DNA of 64,000 nt, from positions 1,064,033 through 1,128,032 of the forward strand of contig JAAOMT010000436.1 of NCBI GenBank assembly GCA_016748015.1, given 5' to 3'. Of the stretch, positions 24,382-34,242 are shown piece by piece. Each line of letters starts with the position of its first letter. Position 1 is the first letter of the stretch. A model generated the notes under the pieces. The model saw only the letters and a program-made list of their open reading frames with translations. It made no database searches and was not told the origin of the DNA. This DNA comes from Geosiphon pyriformis (Eukaryota > Glomeromycota > Glomeromycetes > Archaeosporales > Geosiphonaceae). A program made the translations under genes and the position numbers.

Positions 24382-25767
24382 TTAAGTGTTCAAGTTTGGT
24401 TGTTGTTCTATTATAATTATTGGTTCTAAATTTTGGGGAATATCTTCAGGATTAATTAAAGAGGAATGTGTACCAATTTGTGGAATTAATGGTTCAGGAT
24501 TGTTTCTGGAATGATAGTGTTTCAATCTGTCTTCATGTGCAATTTTTGCTAATATTTTGTCATCAAGTCTTAACTTATATGATCCATTGCCTAGAATTTC
24601 GTGAATATAAAATGGTCCATCCCATTTGTTTTCAAATTTCCCACTCCATTGTTTTTTAGCCTTAGTTCTGTGTAAGAGAACTTTATTTCCAACTTTAAAT
24701 TCATTGGTAATAGATGGTAATTTGTTGTCATGTCTTTCTTTTTGTTGAGCTTGGGAATGTTCAATATAAGTTGCTGCTATTCTTCTTTTTCCTTCCAGTG
24801 TACTAAAAAGAGTGTAGGCTCTTCTTTGGAGTGTCTTTTAAAAGTTTTCTTCATTGATTGGTTGCACTGGATATGTTTCCACTGTGAAATTAATTGGTAA
24901 TGTTGCTGTCCTTTTATAAGTAAGATCAAATGGTGTGTGTTTCATAGTATCTTGTTTTAGTGTTCTGTATGCTAGTAACACTGATGGAATAAAGATATCC
25001 CATTTCTGCTCAAAGTCTGTTGAGACTTTGGCTAGAGATTTACACAATGTTCTGTTGAAACATTCTACAAGTTCATTTGTTTGAGGGTGATAAAGTGATG
25101 ATAGAGGTTTTTTGATATTGAACCGTTCACAAATTTCTTGTATCAAATTGTTCACAAAATGTGTTTTTTGATCAGATAAGAGTTCAATTGGGCATCTATG
25201 TTTACAGATAATGTCTTCATAGATGAAATTTGCTATTGATTTTGCATCTGCTCTTTGGATGGCTCTAGCTTCAGGCCATTTGGTAAGATAATTCACTGCA
25301 ACTGCAATATAACAATTTCTTTGGGTTGTGATAGGTAATGGTCCGACTAAATTAATTCCAACTCTGTCAAAAGGTTGTCCAACTTTGATTGGATTTAAAG
25401 GTTCTGTAGGGCAAGTTCCTCCTCTTCTTTGACAATTATTACAAGATTCTACATATTGTCGAATATCTTTTTGTATGTGAGGCCAAAAATAATGTTCAAG
25501 GGTTCTTTGAATTGTTCCCTCTTTTCCCAAGTGTGCTGAAGACGGATCTGTGTGCATGTTGTATAAAATTGTTTCTTTTTCATTCTCTTGTACTAATCTG
25601 AGTGGCTGGTTTGGTTTTCTGTGATTTTTATAATAGATTTTGTTCTGGTATATGAAATATTGTTTTAATTGGTGTTGTAAATAGTGTTTTTCACTTGAAG
25701 ACCAGTTTTCTAGCATGGTAAGAGTCTCCAAATAATTTTTAAGATTGCTGTAGTTTCTGGAATCCAT
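24382..25767 (-). pseudogene. Element A integrase with GPF module
   Basis: The longest intact frame (24838-25767, 309 aa) contains the HHCC zinc domain (His pair near HTDPSSAHLG, CNNC). The catalytic core follows: INLVGPLP where Asp is expected, ELLSDQKTHFV with the second Asp, HPQTNELVECFN with the Glu. Further frames to 24,382 hold a KVLLHRTKAKKQWSGKF stretch and WDGPFYIHEIL, the GPY/F module typical of Ty3/Gypsy integrases. The first catalytic position is Asn. Element-encoded integrase would join cDNA to host DNA. Confidence 0.85.
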
Positions 25768-27232
25768 TCTTGTTTGATTATTTTTGTTGGTAAGTTGGTA
25801 AGTTGTGGTGGAATTGTTGTTGGTATTAATCTTGTCTCATTCTTGAGAGGCTATTAACATTGGTATGTAGTTTTCCTAGTTTGTAGTATACAATATATCT
25901 GTAGTCTGCTAGGAAATCATTCCATTGAGACTGTTTGGCACTTTGTTCAGTTTTCTTTTTATTGAGCCATTTGAGGCCAATGTTGTCTGTTATTATGTTA
26001 AATTCTTTTCCATTCTTCAGATATTGTTGAAAATGGTTAAGAGCCCAAATAACTGCAACAGCTTCTAATTCAGTTGAGCCATATTTGAGTTCTGTTGGCT
26101 TGAGTATTCTGCTGGCATAGGCAATAACTTGTTCTTGGCCATTTTCATCTAATTGTGATAAGATGGCACCAAATGCTATGTGTGAGGCATCAGTAGCTAA
26201 TTGGAATCATTTGTTAAAGTCTGGGTAAGCAAGAACTGGGGCTGTTGTCAATTTTGTTTTGAGAATTTCAAAAGCTTTTTGTTGTTCTTCAGTCTATTTG
26301 TATAGTACGTTTTTGTTGGTAAGATAATTGAGTGGTTTGGTGATTTCTGAGAATCCTTTTATGAATTTTCAATAGTAAGAGGCTAATTCCACAAATCCTC
26401 TTAGTTCTGTAGTATTTCTGGGGGTTTGAAAGTTTTTGACAGCACTGATTGTTTCTGGATTTGGTTTGATTCCATCTTTACTAACTATGTGTTCAAGAAA
26501 GATCAAGCTTGTTTTTCCAAAGTGACATTTCTCAATATTTAACTTTAATACTGCTTTTCGTAATTGTTGAAAAACTTCTCGCAGATAAATGAGATGGGCT
26601 TCAAAGCTTGGTGAGTATACATCAGTATCATCAAGATAAACAATTACTGATTGCCATAAGAGCTCTTTATAGACAACATCCATAAGTCACTGAAATGTTG
26701 CTGGTGCATTGCAGAGTTCAAAAGGCATAACATTAAACTCATAATTTTCTCCTTGAGTGGTAAATGCTGTTTTGGGTCTATCTTTTGGGTTCATTTCGAC
26801 TTGCCAGTATCCACTTTCCAGGTCTAAAGTTAAAAAGAACTTGGCTTTTTCTAGAGCATCTAGCATGTCATCAATTCTTGGAAGAAAGTAGGCATCTCCA
26901 ATTGTAACACTATTCAGTTGTCTATAATCAACACAGAATCTGATTTTTCCGTTTTTCTTTTTAACTAAAACTACTGGTGAGGCCTAAGGACTTCTTGATG
27001 GTTGAATTAATCTATTATTGAGCATTCTTTGGACCTCTTCTCTGATGAATTGGTGGCTGGCAGGTGGCATTCGATAAGCTTGTTGACGTTTTGGTAGAGC
27101 ATCTCCTGTATGAATCTGATGTTGAACAATGTCTGTTTTTCTCAAGTCATTGTTGTCTTTTGCAAATATATCTGCAAATTCAGCTATCAATTGTTTCAAT
27201 TGTCTTTGTTGTTGAGGTTCTAAGAGACCCAT
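25768..27232 (-). pseudogene. Element A reverse transcriptase and RNase H, broken
   Basis: Begins MGLLEPQQQRQLKQLIAEFA (27232) and continues with RT motifs VDYRQLNSVT, LDLESGYWQVEM and the catalytic IVYLDDTDVYS, then RNase H with LATDAS and YASRIL. At least four in-frame stops interrupt it, for example where family members have Q-W-L-M and Y-Y-R-K-F. These fit Trp-to-stop and Arg(CGA)-to-stop transitions. Confidence 0.85.
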
Positions 27233-27238
27233 ATTGAT

Positions 27239-28288
27239 TCAAGAGAGTTTTTCTTCCAACAAGTGGTAGTTTTCAGTAGTGGGAATGATATTTGGATTTG
27301 GAAATAGAGTGTACTTTACAATTTCGATAAAATTAGAGACAATTTGAGGGTTTTCATCTTGAAAGATATTGCTGTGTATGATTCCAATTTTTAATTTGTT
27401 TAATAAAACAATAGGGTAATTATTGGGGTTGTAGAATGTAACTCGAAATTTTTTCATTTCTTTGGGAATATAAACATTTGGAATTAATATTTTATGCTTC
27501 AAACAGATTTGTTCATTGGATTCAAAAATTTGTTGTGTAGTGGTGGGTTTTGAGCAAGTGTAAATTTCGTGATGTTCTTCAAAAGGTGAAATGGTAATTG
27601 GCTGAAGAAGTTGAAGAATCTGGTGAGATTTATTTTGTGTATTAAGAATTATGTTTACTGGGACTGTAAATCGTCCAGTTGAACCAAAACCTTGAGTTTT
27701 TCTTTTACTTTTTCCCAATTGTTCTCTGTTGTTTACTGATTGTAAACCCGAAATGTTGATTAAGGATAAGTAAATTGCTTGAGCAATTTTTTTAGCATGT
27801 TCAATTTTGAATGATTTGTTTGTCTCATTCTGTAATATGATGGTAATGTTTCCAGTGTATCCTGCATCTATAACTCCTCCTTTAATATTGATTCCTTTGC
27901 TTGCCAATGATGATCTGGAGGCAATTTGAACCATTGCTCCTGGTGGAATTTCAAGAGCAATTTTGAGATTGATTTTTGTCAAAGACTTTGGTTGGAGAAT
28001 CAAAGTATCTTTTCCTGGGTATCTTAGGTCATATCCAGCATCAATTTTGTGTGCTTTTTCTGGTCTGATTTCTTGGCCATGGTTGTCAAAATATTTAAGT
28101 TGTAGAGGTGGTTGCTTTTCAAGAAGATAGATAGGAGTGGTTGGTAGTTTTTCTACTAGTTCAGATACTCCAAATTCGATTTCATTTTCATCATTCTCAT
28201 TTGGCAGAGGAATGCTAAGAGCATAACATTCTAAACACCATTGGTCATTATAAGGCATAACACATTCTTCACACAATTGAATGTTCAT
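27239..28288 (-). CDS. Element A dUTPase domain ORF
   Basis: An open 349-aa frame within pol. It opens with two Cys pairs (CEEC, CLEC), then carries the five dUTPase motifs: DAGYDL, ASRSSLASKGI, GGVIDAGYTGNI, KKIAQAI and a C-terminal GFGSTGR. dUTPase hydrolyses dUTP to dUMP and would limit uracil in element cDNA. After the dUTPase core come about 130 more residues, ending in a beta-rich stretch (FRVTFYNPNNYPIVLLNKLK) also present in element C. This frame is still intact, unlike its neighbours. Confidence 0.88.
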   Translation of the reverse strand: MNIQLCEECVMPYNDQWCLECYALSIPLPNENDENEIEFGVSELVEKLPTTPIYLLEKQPPLQLKYFDNHGQEIRPEKAHKIDAGYDLRYPGKDTLILQPKSLTKINLKIALEIPPGAMVQIASRSSLASKGINIKGGVIDAGYTGNITIILQNETNKSFKIEHAKKIAQAIYLSLINISGLQSVNNREQLGKSKRKTQGFGSTGRFTVPVNIILNTQNKSHQILQLLQPITISPFEEHHEIYTCSKPTTTQQIFESNEQICLKHKILIPNVYIPKEMKKFRVTFYNPNNYPIVLLNKLKIGIIHSNIFQDENPQIVSNFIEIVKYTLFPNPNIIPTTENYHLLEEKLS

Positions 28289-28300
28289 TTGCTCTAATTG

Positions 28301-28684
28301 TTAAATTTGAGCTTTTTTGGTCGGATATGTGTGGCTTGCAATTTGGTGGTAGGTTTCTACTTCATCTTCATAATCGAATCCAGCTAATTCCATGGTATAC
28401 TCAATAAATTCAGCTTCTTTCATTTGGCGAACATCTTCTTGGGTGGCTCTATTGATCAATGCCATTGCTAGGTCAAAAATTATTTCAGCATCATGAGGGT
28501 AGTGGTAAAGTTTATTGAGAACACTGTTGTATGTTGCATCAAATAGTGTTCCTCTTCTGACTTTTTCCGAAATTAATAGAGCATATTGACAGGTTTGATC
28601 ACATACTCCTCCTCTCATTGCTATATCAATCCAATTGCATTCTTCTGGTAGCATTTCTTCACATGTAAAGCAAGGTGTGTTGTC
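28301..28684 (-). pseudogene. Element A Cys-rich module between protease and dUTPase
   Basis: The frame MLPEECNWIDIAMRGGVCDQ (117 aa) is preceded, across one TAG, by DNTPCFTCEE. Element C has the same segment without the stop (GKWDNQPCLACETILP), so the TAG replaces Trp. With the CKDC and CYFCKAC pairs at the end of the protease ORF and CEEC/CLEC at the start of the dUTPase ORF, this makes a run of paired cysteines likely to bind zinc. I know no named domain with this layout. Confidence 0.6.
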
Positions 28685-29398
28685 CTATTTTCCACTTCTT
28701 TTTGGAGATCCAAATCGTTCTCTATGGCATGCTTTGCAAAAGTAACAGGTATGAGTTTCATATTTCTTTTCTGGAGAAATACATGCTCCCATTGATGAAA
28801 GTTTTTTGTTGCAATCTTTGCATTTGAGTGGAATATAGGGTGGTTGTTTCCATGGTTCTGGTGTAAAATATCTAATTTTCTTCCATCCCTTTAATTCTTC
28901 AAAAATCTCTTGTTCGGTTTTTTCAGCCCAATTGGATGTTGATCCAAGAGCCATGTAGGTTTCAGTAAGTGGCATTTTTTTCTCCTTTTCAAATTCAAAT
29001 ACTGGAGCTTTTTCTGATTGTTTGTTAAAAGTACCACAGATTGCAGATACTATGGTATATTGTCCTTGGTATGAGATTTTAAGTTCTTGAGTTTCCCAGT
29101 TCAGGTTTGCATTGGCCTTGAGAAGCCAATCATTTCCGACTAGAGCTTGGTATTGGGGTGCATCCATAACAAGAACTTTAACTGGAATGGTGATTCCATC
29201 AATTGAAAAAGGGAAATCATCAATTTCTCCTATTGGAGTCTTCTTTATACCATCAGCTATAACAATAACTGTTTGAGCTGGTCTGTTTACATTTTGTTTG
29301 AGTTGTTGCATTAGCTGGTAAGTAATGATACTTCCAGCTGATCCACTATCTAAGATTAAGCGAATGGGTTTTCCTTCCACTGTAGCTTCTGTGTACAT
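28685..29398 (-). CDS. Element A retropepsin-type protease with Cys-rich tail
   Basis: LILDSGSAGSIIT is the aspartic protease active site (D-S-G), followed by the flap-like KTPIGEIDDFPFSIDG and VLVGND-like VGNDWLLKANANL. Such proteases work as homodimers to cut the Gag-Pol precursor. The tail beyond about residue 190 has CKDC, a lone Cys and CYFCKAC, consistent with zinc binding. The frame is open for 237 codons. Confidence 0.85.
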   Translation of the reverse strand: MYTEATVEGKPIRLILDSGSAGSIITYQLMQQLKQNVNRPAQTVIVIADGIKKTPIGEIDDFPFSIDGITIPVKVLVMDAPQYQALVGNDWLLKANANLNWETQELKISYQGQYTIVSAICGTFNKQSEKAPVFEFEKEKKMPLTETYMALGSTSNWAEKTEQEIFEELKGWKKIRYFTPEPWKQPPYIPLKCKDCNKKLSSMGACISPEKKYETHTCYFCKACHRERFGSPKRSGK

Positions 29399-29547
29399 GG
29401 CAGTAATTGCTTTCTGTTCATTAACTGCTGCATTACTAAGCAGAAATGGTGATTCATTTGCTTCAAATTCAAATGAAAATATATTTGACAGATTAGCATT
29501 TTGGGCAATTTGAGCTAATGGGATGGTATGGTTGGAAGGGTTTGATC

Positions 29548-30100
29548 TTAGTGCTGTAACTTCATTTTCAGAAAGTGCAGTTTGTTGAAAATTCGATTCC
29601 TCTGATATTGTAAGATAACTGAGTTAAGTGTGATAGTGATTGGGTCTTTGCTGACCCAAATTTTGGGGAACCAACTGGTTATTTGGATTGATTCTGTTGT
29701 GGTTATTCTGCAATTGATTTTGGGGTGTGAATTGGTTATGTTGAACCAATCTTCTTGCTGGTACTTAATATTGTTGAATGGGTGGTGTCTAATATGGCTG
29801 AATTGGTAAAAGTTGCTGATATTGTTGCTGTATTGATTGTAAAGCTGGTGGATAGTAGTTTTGATTTTGTGGTCTTGGTGAATAATAGGTTGGTGGTGGA
29901 AATTGGTAATAGGATTGTTGTGGTGAAGAGTAACGTTGATTACTCCTGTTTTGTTGGTCTCTTTGTAATTTCCTACAATCTCGTTTCCAGTGTCCTGGAA
30001 TTTCACAATAATGACAATTTTTAGATTGGTTGTTGGATGGTAATCCAAAATTGTTTTGGTTGCATCGTTGTGGTAGTTGATATCTTTGTGGTTGTTGCTG
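29548..30100 (-). pseudogene. Element A gag nucleocapsid region with CCHC knuckle
   Basis: In one minus-strand frame the knuckle NCHYCEIPGHWKRDC (C-x2-C-x4-H-x4-C) is followed by a Gln/Pro/Tyr-rich linker and then SEENEV-type sequence leading to the protease. At least three stops break the frame. It would bind element RNA. Confidence 0.7.
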
Positions 30101-31447
30101 CTATTGTTGTTGGTTTGTAAAATAGCTTTCAACTTTCTTTGTGAGTTGGTCTATCTTTTCTTCAGCTGCTGAGCTGGTTTCTCTAATTGCAAGGTTTACA
30201 AACTTGGTGTGATTTGCTTCTTCCATTGCCATCTCATAGCTCTTTGCATGTCTAATAGCAATTGCTAAGTCTGCTGGAGCATGTGGATGGACTTTCTTAA
30301 TCAGTTTGTCTTTTAACCCTGCTATAAACTGATTCAGAATTTGAGCATCAGAATAGTAGTCATTGGTTTCTAATTGTCGAATTTGTCTGAGAAGTTTGTT
30401 AAATCTTCCAAGATAGGTCATAACAGATTCAGATGTTTCTTGTTTAATATTGCGAAAGCAGTTTCTGAGAGTGATAGAAGTATTGTTGTCAGTAAATTGT
30501 TGTAAAAAAGCATCTTTGAATGCTTGCCAGTTTTCAAATGGTTCTTCTAAATTTTCAAACCATTCTCCTGCTGTTCCTTGGAGAAAGTAGGGAATTGCTT
30601 TGAGCATTCTTGCTGCAATCCAACCATTTGCATCTCCTGCTTTTTGAACCTTGTTAAGCCATTCTTGAGGACTGGTATCATTGTTTTCACCAGTGAATTC
30701 TGGGATTTTTGCAATGTAAGCAGTTGTCATTTCTTCTTCATTTTCTGTAATTTCTTCTGGTTCTGATTCAGTTTCTTCACTTTTCAAGCTTTCTGAGTGA
30801 TTACTTTCGTTTTCCTGTAAGTAATCAATAATATTGGCACTTGTTGATATTGGTTCCTGCTGTTGAGCAGGATTTCTAGGTGACTGAAAATCTTCTGGTC
30901 TGGAAAAACGGCTAAGTGATGAACTTGGTGTTTGTGGTTGAACAAGTAAAATTAGAAATAGTGTAATAAAAAGTGGTAATTTGACACTGGTTCCTTGTTC
31001 AAGTGTTTGCAAGTGTTTGGCAGTTGTCTTTTGTAGTGTTGGAGTATTTGGAGTGGTTTTTGAGTATTGTTTCAATCTTTGTTTGTCTTTGTTGCTTGTT
31101 TCTGTCTCTGATTCAAAGTCAAAAGAGTATTTAGACTGTACTGGGTATTTTTCTTCACAATACTCAATAATATTAAAATTAAGTTCTTGGAAGTAGGTAG
31201 CAAGTGTTTCACTGTTCAGGTCTTCTGTTCCCAATTGTGAATAGTGCACTAAATTATTGTAGAAATTGCTTCTAACTTCTGAAATGTTGTAGTTTTCAAA
31301 AAGATAATTGTTAATGTGGTTTTCAATGTATTGATATACTGATTTCTTTACAACTTCAATTCCGTCTGGAATGTTGAATCTTTGCTTGCAGTGGGTGTAA
31401 ATTGACTGGTAATACTCTAGAGTTGCTGTGTCTGGTGTGGTCACCAC
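30101..31447 (-). CDS. Element A Gag (capsid)
   Basis: An open 448-codon frame. After a Gln/Asn- and Glu-rich N-terminal region it contains the retrotransposon gag domain (WLNKVQKAGDANGWIAARM, GTAGEWF, AFLQQF, YLGRFNKLLRQI). This protein forms the virus-like particle. It starts about 45 bp inside the 5' LTR. Confidence 0.88.
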   Translation of the reverse strand: MVTTPDTATLEYYQSIYTHCKQRFNIPDGIEVVKKSVYQYIENHINNYLFENYNISEVRSNFYNNLVHYSQLGTEDLNSETLATYFQELNFNIIEYCEEKYPVQSKYSFDFESETETSNKDKQRLKQYSKTTPNTPTLQKTTAKHLQTLEQGTSVKLPLFITLFLILLVQPQTPSSSLSRFSRPEDFQSPRNPAQQQEPISTSANIIDYLQENESNHSESLKSEETESEPEEITENEEEMTTAYIAKIPEFTGENNDTSPQEWLNKVQKAGDANGWIAARMLKAIPYFLQGTAGEWFENLEEPFENWQAFKDAFLQQFTDNNTSITLRNCFRNIKQETSESVMTYLGRFNKLLRQIRQLETNDYYSDAQILNQFIAGLKDKLIKKVHPHAPADLAIAIRHAKSYEMAMEEANHTKFVNLAIRETSSAAEEKIDQLTKKVESYFTNQQQ

Positions 31448-31480
31448 TTTGAATTTGTTGTTGCTGTATTATTTCCATGG

Positions 31481-31490
31481 GAGAGCACCA
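31481..31490 (-). other. Element A primer-binding site
   Basis: Minus-strand TGGTGCTCTC begins two bases after the 5' LTR. Its first bases are TGG, the complement of a tRNA CCA end. Element C has TGGTGTTCTC in the same place. I could not name the tRNA. Confidence 0.65.
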
Positions 31491-31492
31491 AA

Positions 31493-32465
31493 TGTTACCA
31501 AAGGTTTTTGGTCTCTTTTCTTAAATGTTGTTGATGCCTGTTTGTTGTGAATTCACATTTTCTGGATGTGGTTGAACCTCCAATAACTGAATTTATCTTC
31601 AAATTATCTCTTATAATTTGAACTGCTGGACTTATAAGTGGAATGGCCAATTCCTTGCCAGTTACTTTATGTAGTTACATTGTAGTAAATGTCAACTTTT
31701 TCCCAGGAATTGCTTGTCTGGAAGCTCACTAAAAATATGTAGTTACTTTGCTGTGAAAGTCAACTCTTTTATAGGAATCTTGTCTGTAGAGTACTCTAAT
31801 AATTGTAATAAGAAAAGAAAAGAAAAATAAAAGAAATGTAAAAGAAATAAGTTTTTATCAAGAGAACCATTTTCTATCCAGGCCTGGAGTCACTAATAGT
31901 TTACTGAAATTGGTAGCTAATCAATTTCAAAATGTTAGTTGGGTTTTAGGGGGTTTTTCCAAGTACAATAATTAAAGAATTTGGTTTTTCGAATTATTTG
32001 ATATTTATTTCTTTTTGTGTGTATAGGAACGGTTTTAAAAGATAAATCTAAAGTAAGATACATTTTCCAGAAGAAAAAAGCTCTTCTTTTATACAACTTG
32101 TTGTAGTACTAGTCTATGAACTTGCACTTTTTCTCTTTGCTCAAATTTCGGTGAACTAAAGATACATTTTAATGAACTACAAGTTATTTCGCTGAACTAT
32201 TAATTAATTTGGATGAACTATTCATAATTTCGGCGAATTTCTGTAAATTTCGGTGAATTTTTGAATGTTACAAAGTTCAGAATATTGTGTAATTTGATCA
32301 TCCTACTTTCTGTTATACTAATTAGATTATTTTAATTGAATTGTGATATGTGATAATTGATTAAATAATAAATGATAATTTGAAATGATATTAATATACT
32401 AATAAATTATAGGAATTATAAGGGTAATTTCATGCTAATTAATAGCTAAAATTTTACTGGTAACA
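31493..32465 (-). repeat. Element A 5' LTR (right copy, 973 bp)
   Basis: Complete LTR, TGTTACC...GGTAACA. On the sense strand it contains a TATAAAAGA-type box at about 32,090-32,098, the likely element promoter. Confidence 0.92.
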
Positions 32466-32957
32466 ATGCATCCCCAATAATTAAGAACACCAAACATTAC
32501 CAGTTCTATTACCCACCAAGTTTACCTATAACACCATAATAGGTATTTTCCCAAAAGTGTTCTTTACTTTTTCTATTATATTATCTGACCAGTTTTTATC
32601 ATTCTTTGGTAACCGCTGATATGGTGTATTCTTTGTCTTTCTTTTGATGTTTTGATAGCAAATTGTTTGGTTGTTAATGATAATTTCCATGTTTAAAGGT
32701 TGTTGACTTAAGGCCTGGAATAATTGTTGAGCTATAGTGTAAATATGATTTGGTATTTCCATTTTTCTTGGTTGCCTTTGTCATGTATACTGTGTCTTTA
32801 TATACTCTTTTATTGTTTAATTTTACATGTTTGGTTCAATGATTATGATTGGTTCCAGATCTCATAAAATCTCATTTGGTTGAACCAGTATTTATTATAT
32901 TCTTAATTGTAGAATGTTATTAGTAAATGATGATGCTATTTAGTGATATGGTTTCAG
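32466..32957 (-). pseudogene. Element C third ORF, N-terminal part, cut by A
   Basis: Starts MEIPNHIYTIAQQLFQALSQ at 32762 and ends in a stop near 32,526. The start matches the A third ORF. The remainder of this protein lies at 21,751-22,174, on the far side of elements A and D. Confidence 0.6.
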
Positions 32958-34151
32958 TCAATCACCATGTGCTACTTTGGCTAAGATTTTGTTATCCCAT
33001 CTTAGTTTATAAGCTCCATTTCTAAGAATTTCTTCTATGTGAAATGGTCCATCCCATTTGGGATCAAATTTTCCACTCCATTGTTTTTCCGCTTTGGTAT
33101 GATGTAGAAGTACTTTGTCTCTAATCTTGAATTCAACTGGTTTATCTGGTAATTGGTTATCATGTTGTTTTTTTTGCTTTTCTTGAGACTTTTGAATGTT
33201 ATTAGCTGCTTTTTGTTGTCTGTTTTCTAGTGTTTCTATTAGGTCATATGTTTTTCTCAACAATGTTTCTTGGAAATTAGCTTCTGTTATTGGTTCTATT
33301 GGATATGTGCTGACTTCTCTCTCCACTGGTAATGTTGCTGTCCTACTATATACCAATTCAAATAGTGTTGCTTGTGTAGTATCTTGTCTTATTGTTTGAT
33401 AAGCAAATAATACTAATGGTATAAACAAATTCCATTTATCTTGGTTTTCTTGACTGATTTTGGCAATTGTTTCACACAGTGTTCTGTTAAACTTTTTGAC
33501 TAGTCCATTTGTTTATGGATGATATAGTGATAATAATGGTCTTTTTATCTCAAATCTTTGACTTAATTCTATTAATGTTCTATTCACAAAATGAGTTCCT
33601 TGATCTGATAGTAGTTCTTTTGAACATCTGTGTCGACATATCAAATCTTGATGGATGAATTTGGCAACAAATTCTGCATCTGCTCTTTGAATGGCTTTTG
33701 TTTCTGGCCATTTTGTAAGATAGTTCATGGCTACTGCAATATATCTGTTGCCTCTGCTGGTGATTGTTAATGGTCTGACTAAGTTAATTCCAATGTGATC
33801 AAATGATTGTCCTACTTTGATTGGTCTTAATGATTCACTTGGTCTTGTTCCACCTCTTTTTTGACAAGCATTACAATTTTGAATATATTGGATGATGTTT
33901 GGATACATTGATGGCCAATAATATCTCTTTCTGATTCTTTTCATGGTCACTTCTTTATGAAAATGTTCTGTTGTTGGGTCTAAGTGCATGTTGAATAATA
34001 TTGTCTCTTTCTCTGGTTCTGTGATTACTCTAGTTGGTTGATCTGGATTTCTTCTGTTCTTCCAGTAAAATATATTTTGATGGTTAATAAAATTTTTTGA
34101 TTGTTGTTTTATGTTCTTTTGTTCTTTTTGAGATAATTTCTCCTTGAACAA
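32958..34151 (-). pseudogene. Element C integrase, broken
   Basis: Two frames (33513-34151 and 32958-33428) give the zinc domain (HLDPTTEHFH, CNACQKRGG), the core GINLVRPLTIT with Asn at the first catalytic site, ELLSDQGTHFVN, and the module WDGPFHIEEILRNG. A stop near 33,510 separates the two parts before the catalytic Glu. Confidence 0.85.
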
Positions 34152-34242
34152 TTGGGTATTTATATAATATTAAAGTTGTTGTATTTTTGTATATTTATCT
34201 TTTGTTATATTTTTGGTTGGAATGTTTTTAGACTTGTCTCAT

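Larger units (their letters stand above)
23073..32465 (-). mobile_element. Ty3/Gypsy LTR retrotransposon 'A', nested in C
   Basis: LTRs at 23073-23553 and 31493-32465 share TGTTA...GGTAACA ends. Flanking tetramers are ACGC (23069-23072) and ATGC (32466-32469), a target duplication with one C-to-T change. Sense is minus. In order: gag, CCHC knuckle, DSG protease, Cys-rich module, dUTPase, RT, RNase H, integrase, third ORF. The LTRs differ at only eight of about 461 comparable positions by my count, so insertion is recent relative to C, yet several stops already interrupt pol. Confidence 0.92.

Noticed and set aside
32484-32501. Primer-binding-site-like AGAACACCAAACATTACC next to the right flank of element A
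   Set aside because: It resembles the A and C LTR/PBS junctions, but the sequence to its right is the start region of the C third ORF and no LTR could be traced, so I treat it as coincidence or an untraceable fragment.
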